From: Rhizobium nepotum 39/7
GTDB lineage: Bacteria > Pseudomonadota > Alphaproteobacteria > Rhizobiales > Rhizobiaceae
NCBI RefSeq assembly: GCF_000949865.1
Contig: NZ_JWJH01000020.1
Location: 1 to 64,000 of the forward strand
Direction of reading: 5' to 3'
Length of the DNA: 64,000 nt
Position 1 is the first letter of the stretch. Each line of letters starts with the position of its first letter. The notes under the pieces were generated by a model. That model was not told the origin of the DNA, made no database searches, and worked only from the letters and a program-made list of their open reading frames with translations. The translations under genes were made by a program, and so were the position numbers. This document shows, one piece after another, positions 1 to 8,848 of this stretch.

Positions 1-126
1 AATTTAAACCGGACAGTAGTGGGGCAGGCCCGAGGATGACGGGGGGGGGCATTTTCCGCGCTTTTCGTCACCAATCTCGGGAAATAGCTCGGATTTGGGC
101 GGAAGCCTCGATGCAGCGCTAAGCTA

Positions 127-1176
127 TCACTTCCGCAGAACGTGCAGCATGCCCTTGCGCTTGGCGTCGTAATAATAGCCGCGTGCATAAAGCCGGACTG
201 CGTTGTCCCGGTTGTTATCGGCCACGAGCCATGCGCCGCGCAGATATTTGACGGCGTATTTGAGATTGGTTTCGGCATCGAACAGACCGGACGCGGGACC
301 CTCGAAGCCCATGGAGCGGGCCGTGGCGTGCCTGATCTGCATCAGGCCGAAGTTGCCGCTGTGATAGGCGCCGGGATTGTACATGCTTTCACGCTGCACC
401 ACGCGGTGCACCAGATCCTCCGGCACATCATACATGGTGGCGTATTTCGAAATCAGCCCGCTCAGCTTTTCGCGTCCGGCCGGCGCGCGAGTGAGCGGCG
501 CCGTCACCGTTTCGTTTTGGCGGATGGCGGCAAGGGCGGCATTGGTCGGGCCGGAAGCATAAGCGAGAACCGTGCTGTCCGGCTTTGGCAGGGGAATGAC
601 TTTCCGTTCCGCCGTCAGTTCAGTGCCGAGCGACGGCGTGCCGGGCGGCGGCGGCGCGGGCGGGAAGCTGCCCTTGACAGCAACAACCTGCGGCAGATCG
701 GCGGCGGCCGGTTTTGTCGTGGCACTCGCAGTTTCGATCGCGGCGGCTGCCGGCGTTGCGGCATGGGGTGCGAGCGCGGCAGCCGTTGTCGGCGCGGTCG
801 TCGTCACGGGAGCCTGCGCCACCTCGGTCTGTTGTTGCTGCGATTGCATATGGGCGGGGATTGCCGCTGCCGCTGCGATTTCAGAAGCCGGCGGCAGAGC
901 CATACGACCGCCCTTGGTGGCGGTGACGGTTGGAAGCGATGGGGGCTGGGAAGAAGTTGCCACGTCAGTGGCCTGTGCCGTCGGTGCGGCTGCGTCCGCC
1001 ACAGCTTCAGCCGTTTCCGGCTTTGCGGTGTGGTTGACTGCCGCGATTTTCGGACCGTTCGGCCCTTCCTTTGCTGCATATTCGACGCTGGTGCATCCGG
1101 CCAATGCCAGAGCGAGGCCCACGGTGGAAGACAGAAGAAGTGCGCTTCTTCCGCGGAATTTTGCCGAATTTCGCAT
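127..1176 (-). CDS. Lipoprotein lytic transglycosylase (SLT domain)
   Basis: Predicted 349-residue periplasmic lytic transglycosylase that would cleave the MurNAc-GlcNAc bond of peptidoglycan. The chosen start (1176) gives a classic lipoprotein signal: a basic N-terminus, a hydrophobic run and the lipobox LALAGC. A further in-frame Met at 1224 would push the signal inward. Residues about 40-230 are a low-complexity Ala/Thr/Pro/Gln linker. The C-terminal 110 residues are the SLT fold, with the catalytic Glu in VVQRES and the GLMQI motif. The window also holds a second, smaller SLT enzyme (5317-5856). Family is clear; the physiological role is not. Confidence 0.85.
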   Translation of the reverse strand: MRNSAKFRGRSALLLSSTVGLALALAGCTSVEYAAKEGPNGPKIAAVNHTAKPETAEAVADAAAPTAQATDVATSSQPPSLPTVTATKGGRMALPPASEIAAAAAIPAHMQSQQQQTEVAQAPVTTTAPTTAAALAPHAATPAAAAIETASATTKPAAADLPQVVAVKGSFPPAPPPPGTPSLGTELTAERKVIPLPKPDSTVLAYASGPTNAALAAIRQNETVTAPLTRAPAGREKLSGLISKYATMYDVPEDLVHRVVQRESMYNPGAYHSGNFGLMQIRHATARSMGFEGPASGLFDAETNLKYAVKYLRGAWLVADNNRDNAVRLYARGYYYDAKRKGMLHVLRK

Positions 1177-1311
1177 GCTGCCGCCTTCGTTATGCCTGTC
1201 TTTCGATACCCCCGCGTCGAGCAAAGCAGGCAGTGTCCCATCGAACCTTCATTAACCTATTGTAAGGATAGCGGCAAGCCGGGACGTGGCCCCCCAGCTT
1301 TCAGGCGTTTT

Positions 1312-1947
1312 TCAGGCCGCGATGCGCCTGTATCCGGCGCTGACGGCACGGCCGGAGATGAAGTGGGTACGGTATTTCGGCCGGATTTTTTTGTTGCCGG
1401 ACATGCGGCGCACCAGCGTCAGCGTGGAGCCGGCAAAGAGTGCCTGCGCGGAGAGAACGGCAAGCGCCAGCAGCAGAATTGCAGCCTGCGCTGCGGCGAG
1501 TGTTTCGACGGCGTTGCCGGAGGCGGAAACGAATTGCGGCAAAAGGGCCAGAAAGAACGTGAAATAGCGCGGGCGCAACGCGGCAACGGCGTAACAATCC
1601 CGGAAAATGTCGCTCCATGATTTGCCCGGCAGATTGTCGTTATCGGCATTGGCCGCCTGGGCGGCGGGTGTCGCAAAGGTCCACAGCAGGAAAAGAATCA
1701 GCCAGCCGATGCCGGCCCATTGGATGATTTCCACAAAGGACTGCGGCAAATAAGCAAGACCGGCCACGGGAATGGCCGAAATCGTCATGGCCGTGACGAT
1801 GCCGAGGGCTCCACCGCCGACGGAAGCGAAGACCGTCTTTCTACCACGAATGCCGGCATAGGAAGCGACAGAGAATACAAGGGGAGAGGGGAGTGCGAAC
1901 ACAATGGCACATGCTGCACAAAAAACCAGCCAGGCCTGTCCAGACAT
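1312..1947 (-). CDS. LysE family amino-acid exporter
   Basis: A 211-residue inner-membrane protein with about six hydrophobic segments and a short basic tail, matching the LysE/RhtB translocator fold (N-terminal helix with PSPLVFSVASYAGIRG, then a hydrophilic loop near residue 120). Members export amino acids or small metabolites; the substrate cannot be read from sequence. The start at 1947 (MSGQAW) is preferred over 1974 because it lies directly before the first membrane helix. It is convergent with nothing and probably monocistronic. Confidence 0.75.
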   Translation of the reverse strand: MSGQAWLVFCAACAIVFALPSPLVFSVASYAGIRGRKTVFASVGGGALGIVTAMTISAIPVAGLAYLPQSFVEIIQWAGIGWLILFLLWTFATPAAQAANADNDNLPGKSWSDIFRDCYAVAALRPRYFTFFLALLPQFVSASGNAVETLAAAQAAILLLALAVLSAQALFAGSTLTLVRRMSGNKKIRPKYRTHFISGRAVSAGYRRIAA

Positions 1948-1998
1948 TCTCTTCCTCCTTGCCCTCCCTGTCACCGCACCAATTAGCCTATCGTAAAA

Positions 1999-3213
1999 TT
2001 AGGCCGCTGTGAACGGTTGACCGACGTGTTCCATCACTTCGGTAAACCATTTTGCAGAAAGGTCGAAATGCTTTCCGCCCTTGATACGCGGAAACTCGAT
2101 GGTCCGCAATTTACCCTTCTGATCCTCGTCATGGCCGGTGACGCCCGACACCTTGTTGAGCGCGCTTTCGACGGCGAGATCGACCATGCCCTGGATGAGG
2201 CGCAGGTCCTCGCCATTGGCGGGGGCGGAGCGGGCGAAATAGCCTGACTTCTGCACCATGGAACGTTCTGCGCCGATGAGGCCGGCGAATTGCTTCTGGA
2301 ACCAACCGCCGACATTGATGGTGTCGATCTTCACATGGCCGAAGGCGTCGCGCTTGACGGCTTCGCCGGAGGCTTCACGCTCGGCAACGATGGAATCAAG
2401 GCCTGCACCTTCGGAAACGAACAGCGTGACGTAGCCGTGTCTGTCCATGATGGTCTTCAGGCGCTCGGCCTCCGCCTCGATGTCGAAGGCCATTTCCGGC
2501 AGGTAGATGCCGTCGATATTCTTCATCTGCGTATTCATCATCAGGCCTTCGACATATTCGTTGCCGTTGGTCTTCTGGATGTAGGCGCGTGCGGTCGCGG
2601 CCGTCAGCCAGCCGCAATGGCGGCCCATGACTTCATGGATGACGAAGGTCTTCGGCGCAGCACTCTGTTCGTTGCTGACATTGTCGAAGAAGGAAGCACC
2701 GACTTCGGCTGCGGTCCATGCGCCGAGCGACTGCCGGATCGGCACCACGTCGTTATCCACCGTCTTCGGCAGGCCAACGACGGTCAGGTCGTAACCATTG
2801 GCGCCGAGATAGGCGGCAAGGTCGGCGGCCGTCGTGTTGGTGTCGTCGCCGCCGATGGTGTGGAGAATGGTGATGCCGTCGCTAGCCAGCCGTTCGGCGG
2901 CCACGCGCAACGGATTTTCACCCTCCTTCACCAGCCCGCGCTTGACGCAATCGGCGGCATTGGTGAGCTTGACGCGGCTGTTGCCGATCGGCGATCCGCC
3001 GTAGCGATGCAGCAGATGGGCCTTTTCGCGCATGTCCTTGCTGATCTCGATCCGGTCGCCCAGAAGCACGCCCTGATAGCCGGAGCGATAGGCCACGATG
3101 TCGATATCAGGCGCAACGTCGCTATAACGCTCGATCAGGCCGCCGACGGCCGAAGAGAGACAGGGAGCAAGGCCACCCGCGGTCAGCATTGCGACTTTTT
3201 GTTTGGCCATCAT
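1999..3213 (-). CDS. pfp: Pyrophosphate-dependent 6-phosphofructokinase
   Basis: About 404 residues, phosphofructokinase superfamily. It carries GGDDTN near residues 120-125 and LPKTVDND near 147-154. In this family a second Asp in GGDD and Lys in PKT mark enzymes that use pyrophosphate, whereas ATP enzymes have GGDG and PGT. The MGRHCGW substrate-binding motif is present. It should interconvert fructose 6-phosphate and fructose 1,6-bisphosphate reversibly. The start has two adjacent ATG codons (3213 and 3210) after a GGAG ribosome site; the frame stays open far upstream but has no other support. Rhizobiaceae commonly lack classical ATP-PFK, so this may serve gluconeogenic and glycolytic flux. 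Confidence 0.88.
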   Translation of the reverse strand: MMAKQKVAMLTAGGLAPCLSSAVGGLIERYSDVAPDIDIVAYRSGYQGVLLGDRIEISKDMREKAHLLHRYGGSPIGNSRVKLTNAADCVKRGLVKEGENPLRVAAERLASDGITILHTIGGDDTNTTAADLAAYLGANGYDLTVVGLPKTVDNDVVPIRQSLGAWTAAEVGASFFDNVSNEQSAAPKTFVIHEVMGRHCGWLTAATARAYIQKTNGNEYVEGLMMNTQMKNIDGIYLPEMAFDIEAEAERLKTIMDRHGYVTLFVSEGAGLDSIVAEREASGEAVKRDAFGHVKIDTINVGGWFQKQFAGLIGAERSMVQKSGYFARSAPANGEDLRLIQGMVDLAVESALNKVSGVTGHDEDQKGKLRTIEFPRIKGGKHFDLSAKWFTEVMEHVGQPFTAA

Positions 3214-3552
3214 GGCTCTCCTTTTCACGTATACCCAAAGACATGTCTGGCAAATGGATGCGACAGCTGCGTGTAGGTGTAAAGTGAATTTATCAAGAAA
3301 AATGCCGATTTCTCGCGGTTTTTCAGCAGCTTGACGAAAGAATCGGAATATAATCGTTTCAATCCGTTCGGTGGGCCTCTGTCGTCGGGCCTCGCTTTCG
3401 CTCCCGCTTGCGCCGCCTGTGGAAAACCGCATTCGCAGCGCTTCGTACTCCCTTGTTCGTGAAGCTAAACTGTCGCAAAGATGAATAAAAGTTAATGACG
3501 CAGGGGCGCCGGGCATATTGCATTCACGACCATATGCCGTCATGCTGCCGGC
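3214..3552. other. Gene-free divergent region between pfp and djlA-like gene
   Basis: 339 bases between divergent genes, so it should hold promoters for both. A plausible rightward promoter lies at 3331-3354 (separate entry). No small gene, repeat or structured RNA was found. Confidence 0.6.
3331..3354 (+). promoter_or_regulatory. Candidate promoter for the djlA-like/amidase pair
   Basis: TTGACG at 3331-3336 and TATAAT at 3349-3354 are separated by 12 bases. That spacing is too short for the E. coli type but falls in the 10-14 range of the Caulobacter housekeeping sigma consensus. A GAATC (CcrM methylation site) lies in the spacer. It is about 200 bases upstream of the start codon. Confidence 0.35.
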
Positions 3553-4293
3553 ATGATGTTCGATTTCGCCTGTCTGCATATTTCATCCCTGTGGGAGCGA
3601 CTGCTCGGCGCGATCGGCGACGCGGCAGGCGGTGCGCTCTCGCGCGTGGTGGAAGCGATCCGCACCCTGTTCGAGGGAGACCCGGAGACCCGCCGCAAGG
3701 TTTCGTTCTCCGTGGCCATCATCGCACTTTCCGCCAAGATGGCGAAGGCCGACGGCGTCGTCAACGATGCCGAGGTGCGCGCCTTCCGGCAGATTTTCGA
3801 TTTTCCGGAAGAAGAAGCCAAGAACGTTGCGCGCCTTTATAATCTCGCGCGTCAGGACGTTGCGGGATACGAGGCCTATGCCTCGCGTCTTGCCGGCCTT
3901 TGCGGTTCCGGCCATGATAATTGCGAGATGCTGGAAAGCGTCATCGACGGCCTGTTCCACATTGCCAAGGCCGATGGGCTGATCCACGAGCGGGAACTCG
4001 CCTTCCTTGGCCGTATCGCGGAAATCTTCCACATTACCGAAGATCACTTCGAAACGATCATGGCGCGCCACGTTCACATGGACGGGCGCGATCCTTACCG
4101 CGTGCTCGGCGTTTCGCCGTCCGACGATTTCTCCGACATCCGCAAGCGTTATCGGTCGCTGGTCTCCGAACACCATCCGGACAAGCTGATTGCGCGCGGC
4201 GTTCCCATGGAATTGCATGCCGCTGCGAATGAGCGTATGGCGGCGCTCAATGCCGCTTATGCGGCCATCGAGAAAGAACGCCGCGTCGCATGA
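3553..4293 (+). CDS. djlA: DjlA-like co-chaperone (TerB plus J domain)
   Basis: A 246-residue protein. Residues about 45-160 form a helical TerB-type domain with two similar acidic blocks (KADGVVNDAE and KADGLIHERE). Residues about 178-245 form a J domain (DPYRVLGV...) with the diagnostic HPD in EHHPDK, which stimulates DnaK ATPase. E. coli DjlA has an N-terminal membrane helix; here the first 40 residues are amphipathic and not clearly transmembrane. The stop overlaps the amidase start by 4 bases, so the two are probably translationally coupled. ATG ATG at 3553/3556 are both possible starts. Confidence 0.82.
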   Translation: MMFDFACLHISSLWERLLGAIGDAAGGALSRVVEAIRTLFEGDPETRRKVSFSVAIIALSAKMAKADGVVNDAEVRAFRQIFDFPEEEAKNVARLYNLARQDVAGYEAYASRLAGLCGSGHDNCEMLESVIDGLFHIAKADGLIHERELAFLGRIAEIFHITEDHFETIMARHVHMDGRDPYRVLGVSPSDDFSDIRKRYRSLVSEHHPDKLIARGVPMELHAAANERMAALNAAYAAIEKERRVA

Positions 4294-5069
4294 GTGAATT
4301 TCTGCCGGATTTCAACCCGGATTTCGGGCGCGCAACCGTTGCGCCTTCGCCCAACCATGGCGAAAGGCTTGATGTGGCCGGGCCCGATATCATTCTCCTG
4401 CATTATACCGGCATGACCACGGCCGACGGCGCACTTTCGTGGCTCTGCAATCCGGAAAGCCAGGTATCGAGTCATTATTTCGTCTTCGAGGACGGGCGCG
4501 TTATCCAGCTGGTTCCGGAAACCCGCCGCGCCTGGCACGCGGGCAAAAGCACCTGGGCGGGGGAGGCGGACATTAATTCCCGCTCCATCGGCATCGAAAT
4601 CGCCAATCAGGGCCATCCCGGCGGTCTGCCGGAATTTCCGGAAAAACAGGTGGCCGCCGTCATCGAATTGTGTCGCGATTGCGGCCAGCGCTGGTCTATC
4701 GCCCCTGAAAGGGTGCTTGCGCATTCGGATGTGGCGCCGATCCGCAAGGTTGATCCGGGTGAAAAATTCCCGTGGGACATCCTGTCGCAGAACGGTGTCG
4801 GGCACTGGGTGGAGCCTGCGCCGATCCGTGGCGGACGCTTTTTTCAGCGCGGCGATCATGGCCAGCCGGTGGAAGCGCTTCAGTCCATGCTCTCCCTTTA
4901 CGGATACGGCGTTGAAATAACAGGCGCTTATTGCGAAAAAACGGAAGGTGCCGTTGCCGCCTTCCAGCGGCATTTCCGCCCGGCGCTGGTGGATGGCATC
5001 GCGGATTTTTCCACGATCGACACATTGCATCGGCTGATCTCCAGCCTTCCGAAATTTTCGCCCGTCTGA
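4290..5069 (+). CDS. N-acetylmuramoyl-L-alanine amidase, AmpD/Amidase_2 type, with PG-binding domain
   Basis: A 259-residue protein with an Amidase_2 domain (residues about 20-165) holding the zinc ligands His (ILLHYTG), His (LAHSD) and Asp (KVDPG), followed by a C-terminal peptidoglycan-binding_1 domain (about 185-255). It should cut the amide between MurNAc and L-Ala. There is no signal peptide, so it looks cytosolic and recycling-type, as for AmpD, yet the wall-binding domain is more usual in AmiD-like enzymes. It overlaps the djlA-like gene by ATGA. Confidence 0.83.
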   Translation: MSEFLPDFNPDFGRATVAPSPNHGERLDVAGPDIILLHYTGMTTADGALSWLCNPESQVSSHYFVFEDGRVIQLVPETRRAWHAGKSTWAGEADINSRSIGIEIANQGHPGGLPEFPEKQVAAVIELCRDCGQRWSIAPERVLAHSDVAPIRKVDPGEKFPWDILSQNGVGHWVEPAPIRGGRFFQRGDHGQPVEALQSMLSLYGYGVEITGAYCEKTEGAVAAFQRHFRPALVDGIADFSTIDTLHRLISSLPKFSPV

Positions 5070-5136
5070 ACACGATTTCTGGAAAAGCGTTCCCCGTTTT
5101 GTGACTGTGCAAGTCGCTTTTTTTGTCGTGCCACAG

Positions 5137-5160
5137 TTAATCCGCATTAAAGAAGTTTAA
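5137..5160 (+). promoter_or_regulatory. Three TTAA half-sites with 10-base phasing
   Basis: TTAA occurs at 5137, 5147 and 5157, each separated by 6 bases. The pattern resembles the CtrA recognition unit (consensus TTAA-N7-TTAA) but is one base short. It lies 157 bases upstream of the transglycosylase start at 5317. A regulatory role is inferred. Confidence 0.3.
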
Positions 5161-5316
5161 GAGCGGCACTGAATGCGGTGCTGTTCTTCAGGGGAACTTA
5201 CCGTCAATATCAATCAAGGAGACTGGACTGCGGAAGGTCGCGATCGACTTTCTGCGCGCTGGACATTTGTATCGTTTCATTGTTCCGGTTATCCGATCTG
5301 GAGACTATTTCAGCAT

Positions 5317-5856
5317 ATGAACAGAGTTTTTGTTGCTGTCGCAGCGGGCGTTGCTATGCTCGTTTCGCAGGCGGGGATTGCTTTTGCCAAAGACGAGGAC
5401 GTCAAGACCAAAACCGTGACGCTGGGGACCTTTTTCCGTTCGCCCGGTTATCCCATTCCCGAAAAGAGCCTGCCTTCGGCGCTCAGGAGCGGCTATTCCG
5501 ATCTGATCGTTAAATATGCCAAGCGCTACGGCGTTCCCACCAATCTGGCGCATGCGGTCGTTTCGGTGGAAAGCAAGTTCAACCCCAAGGCTCGCGGCAG
5601 CGCAGGCGAGGTCGGGCTGATGCAGATCAAGCCGGCAACGGCGCGCATGATGGGCTTTCGCGGCACCACCAAGGCCCTTTACGACCCCGAGACCAATATT
5701 CGCTGGGGCATGCAATATCTGGCGACCGCCCATCAGCTTGGTGGCGGCGAGGTTTGCAGCACGATCCTGCGTTATAATGCCGGCCATGGCGCGACCCGCA
5801 TGAACCCGGTGTCCAAGCGTTATTGCGGCAAGGTCCAGGCGCTTCTGGCCAGCTAA
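5317..5856 (+). CDS. Secreted lytic transglycosylase (SLT domain)
   Basis: A 179-residue protein. The start at 5317 gives a clean cleavable signal peptide (MNRVFVAVAAGVAMLV to AFAKDE) and removes 48 upstream in-frame residues that look non-coding. The SLT catalytic domain covers residues about 60-175, with the catalytic Glu in VSVESKFNP, the GLMQIKPATARMMG motif and the NIRWGMQYL and RYNAG motifs. It should cleave periplasmic peptidoglycan glycan strands. It follows the amidase gene after a 247-base gap, so it probably has its own promoter. Confidence 0.87.
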   Translation: MNRVFVAVAAGVAMLVSQAGIAFAKDEDVKTKTVTLGTFFRSPGYPIPEKSLPSALRSGYSDLIVKYAKRYGVPTNLAHAVVSVESKFNPKARGSAGEVGLMQIKPATARMMGFRGTTKALYDPETNIRWGMQYLATAHQLGGGEVCSTILRYNAGHGATRMNPVSKRYCGKVQALLAS

Positions 5857-5949
5857 ACCCGGTTCGGGCCTTTTGTCCGGCCTGCGGAAATCGATTCCGG
5901 TTTGTGCGTGCATGCTGTAGTCAGGAGCAAACCTGATGCGGAGCATGAC

Positions 5950-7137
5950 ATGCCGGATTTCAAATATATCGTGGTTGGTGCCGGAATGATGGGTGCTGCG
6001 GCAGCGCGGCACCTTTCGGCGCAGACGGATGGCGTGGCGCTGATCGGACCGGACGAGCCCGCCGATCGCAAGACCCATACCGGCGTGTTTTCCAGCCACT
6101 ATGATGAAGCCCGCATCACCCGTGGTTTCGACGGAGATCCCGTCTGGGCGGAACTGGCGCAACGCTCCATCCGGCGCTATGCGGAGATCGAGGCAAAAAG
6201 CGGCATTCGTTTCTTCACGGAAGCGGGCTGCCTTTTCACCGGAAACGGCAAGGGGCTTGCCGGAGACTATGTGTCGAGGGCGCTTTCCTCGACCGACCGT
6301 CTTGGTCTCGGCGTGGAAACGCTCGGCACTGACGTGCTGGCCGGCCGGTTTCCGATGTTTTCCCTGCCATCCGACCACAGCGGTTATTTCGAGGCGCGCA
6401 ATGCCGGTCACGTCAATCCGCGTGCGCTGGTGAGGGCGCAGTGTGCAATTGCCGTTGCGCAGGGCGCGCGGCTGGTGCGCAAGACGGCGGCGCATATTCG
6501 CGATACCTCAGATGGTGTGGAGGTTTCGACCCGGGAAGGGGCCGTTCACACGGCGGAAAAGGTCATCGTGGCGGCCGGCGGTTTCACCAACATGGCCGAT
6601 CTTCTGCCGTCGCCGGTCGATATGGCGGCCACGGGCCGCACCATCGTGTTTTTCGAACTCGACGAGGCCAGACAGGCCCTGTTCGGCGCCATGCCCTCGA
6701 CCATTGTATTGACGGAGACGGAGGACGATATCGTCTATATCCTGCCGCCTGTGCGTTACCCCGACGGCAAAGTCTATCTGAAGATTGGCGGCGAGAGCGA
6801 AAAGGGCAGGCTTGAAACGCTGACCGATGCGGTTGGCTGGTTCCATTCGGACGGCACGCCTGGCGAAGTCGAATTCCTGGAAAAGCGGGCGATCTCCCTG
6901 ATGCCGGAACTTGCGGGCTGCCCCGTGACGTCGGGTTCCTGCGTCGCCTCCATCACCCGCAGCGGCTATCCCTATATCGGCTACACGCAATCCTCCAATA
7001 TTGCGGTTCTGACCGGCGGCAATTTCGTGTCCGCCAAGTCTTCGGACGAGATCGGGCGGTTGGGCGCGGTGCTACTTCTGGATGGTCAGCTGACCGAGAC
7101 TGATTTTGCCGCCGAAATGTCACCGGTTTTTGTCTGA
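5950..7137 (+). CDS. FAD-dependent amine/amino-acid oxidoreductase (DAO family), copy 1
   Basis: A 395-residue protein with an N-terminal Rossmann dinucleotide fold (VVGAGMMGAA near residue 9) and the DAO (D-amino-acid oxidase, sarcosine oxidase, N-methyltryptophan oxidase) architecture through to a C-terminal GGNFVSAKSSDEIGRLG motif. The start at 5950 places the FAD motif in its usual place. The next gene is a close paralogue in the same orientation, 65 bases downstream. The substrate is unknown; secondary or methylated amines are the family norm. Confidence 0.78.
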   Translation: MPDFKYIVVGAGMMGAAAARHLSAQTDGVALIGPDEPADRKTHTGVFSSHYDEARITRGFDGDPVWAELAQRSIRRYAEIEAKSGIRFFTEAGCLFTGNGKGLAGDYVSRALSSTDRLGLGVETLGTDVLAGRFPMFSLPSDHSGYFEARNAGHVNPRALVRAQCAIAVAQGARLVRKTAAHIRDTSDGVEVSTREGAVHTAEKVIVAAGGFTNMADLLPSPVDMAATGRTIVFFELDEARQALFGAMPSTIVLTETEDDIVYILPPVRYPDGKVYLKIGGESEKGRLETLTDAVGWFHSDGTPGEVEFLEKRAISLMPELAGCPVTSGSCVASITRSGYPYIGYTQSSNIAVLTGGNFVSAKSSDEIGRLGAVLLLDGQLTETDFAAEMSPVFV

Positions 7138-7202
7138 CATTCAGCGGCGAAGCGGCTACAAAGTCGCGGCTGAATGGAGCGGGTTGAGGCAAAGAGGACG
7201 GC

Positions 7203-8393
7203 ATGTCGGGACATTTCAAATATATCGTCGTGGGTCGTGGCATGATGGGTGCCGCCGCCGCGCGCCACTTGGCGGAAAAGACCGATGGCGTCGCCCTTAT
7301 CGGCCCCGGTGAACCTGCCGACATCACATCGCATAAGGGCGTTTTCGCCAGCCATTACGATGAGGCGCGTATTACCCGTACTATCGACAGCAAAGCGGAT
7401 TGGGCCTTGCTCGCCAACCGCTCGATTGCGCGTTACGCCGATATAGCGGCAAGGAGCGGCGTGGAATTTTACGCGCCTGTCGGATGCCTGATCGTCGGAC
7501 CCGAACGGGGCGGCGACAATCCTTTGATCGACAATATCCGCAAGGCTGCGGCCGGGCTTGGGGTTTCCACGGAGCTGATGGATGGCGAAAGCCTCAAGAG
7601 GGACTTTCCCTATTTTTCCTTCGAGCCGGGCAGCGAGGGTGTGTTCGAAAAGGACAATGCCGGCTACGTCAATCCGCGCGCGCTGGTGAAGGCGCAAAGC
7701 ATTCTGGCGGCAAAGGCCGGTGTCACACTTATCGACGATATCGTCATCTCAACCCGGGAAGCGGCTGGTTGTGCTCGGGTCGAGACGGCTTCTGGCGCGG
7801 TCTATACCGCGGACCGGGTGCTGGTTGCGGCAGGTGGTTTTTCGATCACGAAGGATCTGCTGCCGCAGCCGATCGCGCTCGATGTCTATGGGCGCACCGT
7901 CGCCTTCTTCGAGATCGATGAGGAGGATCTGGGGCAATATGCGGGCATGCCGTCGCTGATCTATGACCCGCGCGACGTGACGAAACATATCTATCTTCTG
8001 CCGCCCGTGCGTTATCCCGACGGCAGGTTTTATCTGAAAATCGGCGGCGATCCCGATGACAAGCCTGTCGGCAGCGATCCCGAAATCCGCGCATGGTTCC
8101 GTTCCGGCGGGCGCGAAAGCGTTCGCGACCATCTCTCGGCCATCATCGGGACACTGGTGCCGTCCATCGATCGGTCGCGCATTTCCATGGCCGCCTGCGT
8201 CGTGTCCAAAACACCGGGCGGTTATCCTGCCATCGGTTTTACCTCCTCGCCGCGCATCGCGGTTCTGACTGGCGGCAACGGTACGGCTGCCAAGAGTTCC
8301 GATGAGATCGGGCGGTTAGGCGCCCAGCTGCTGCTGAACGGAGAAATTGGCGACGACGCCTATGCCACGGATTTCAAGCCTGCATTTCTTTGA
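7203..8393 (+). CDS. FAD-dependent amine/amino-acid oxidoreductase (DAO family), copy 2
   Basis: A 396-residue paralogue of the preceding gene. It shares long blocks such as FKYIVVG, GMMGAAAARHL, SHYDEARITR, NPRALV, LPPVRYPDG and KSSDEIGRLGA. The Rossmann motif is GRGMMG instead of GAGMMG. The spacing and collinearity point to a tandem duplication followed by divergence. A likely role is oxidation of a small amine or imino acid with FAD; the specific substrate cannot be assigned. Confidence 0.78.
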   Translation: MSGHFKYIVVGRGMMGAAAARHLAEKTDGVALIGPGEPADITSHKGVFASHYDEARITRTIDSKADWALLANRSIARYADIAARSGVEFYAPVGCLIVGPERGGDNPLIDNIRKAAAGLGVSTELMDGESLKRDFPYFSFEPGSEGVFEKDNAGYVNPRALVKAQSILAAKAGVTLIDDIVISTREAAGCARVETASGAVYTADRVLVAAGGFSITKDLLPQPIALDVYGRTVAFFEIDEEDLGQYAGMPSLIYDPRDVTKHIYLLPPVRYPDGRFYLKIGGDPDDKPVGSDPEIRAWFRSGGRESVRDHLSAIIGTLVPSIDRSRISMAACVVSKTPGGYPAIGFTSSPRIAVLTGGNGTAAKSSDEIGRLGAQLLLNGEIGDDAYATDFKPAFL

Positions 8394-8448
8394 TCTTTCG
8401 TTGCGCTTTTCGGTGGCTTTCGCCAAAGAACATGGTTATTGACGCCAT

Positions 8449-8848
8449 GCCAGTTGGCTGGGCAGCCGCGCTTTACCAATGTCGAAAGACGGTAAGGTGA
8501 GGAAAGTCCGGGCTCCACGGAAATACGGTGCCGGATAACGTCCGGCGGGGGCGACCCCAGGGAAAGTGCCACAGAGAGCAAACCGCCATGCTTTGCATGG
8601 TAAGGGTGAAAGGGTGGGGTAAGAGCCCACCGCGCCGCTGGTGACAGTGGTGGCAAGGTAAACCCCACCGGGAGCAAGACCGAATAGGGATGACATGGGA
8701 CGGGCGAAAGCCCGTTTACAGCCGGTTTCCGGGCCCGTCATCCGGGTGGGTTGCGAGAGGCGGCATGCAAATGCCGTCCCAGATGAATGGCTGCCACGTT
8801 CCGGGTCAAACCGGAGCCATACAGAACCCGGCTTACAGGCCAACTGGC
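8449..8848 (+). ncRNA. rnpB: RNase P RNA (class A)
   Basis: Catalytic RNA of RNase P, which matures tRNA 5' ends. The ends are set by the P1 helix: GCCAGTTGG at 8449-8457 pairs with CCAACTGGC at 8840-8848. Conserved regions are visible: AGGAAAGTCCGGGCTCC near 8500, the GGGAAAGTGCCACAGAGAGC block near 8560, AGGTAAACCCC near 8655, and ACAGAACCCGGCTTACAG near 8821, whose bases pair with the first region to form P4. The roughly 400-base length fits alphaproteobacterial RNAs. No clear terminator was seen after it. Confidence 0.95.

Noticed and set aside
1..126. A possible gene end at the left edge
   Set aside because: No frame of note or motif is visible in the first 126 bases.
142..1620. A 492-codon open frame on the plus strand across the transglycosylase and LysE genes
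   Set aside because: It is antisense to two recognised genes, Arg- and Cys-rich with no family motif, as expected for shadow frames in G+C-rich DNA.
3214..3579. N-terminal extension of the phosphofructokinase
   Set aside because: The extra codons run through the divergent promoter region; the family N-terminus and a GGAG site are at 3213/3210.
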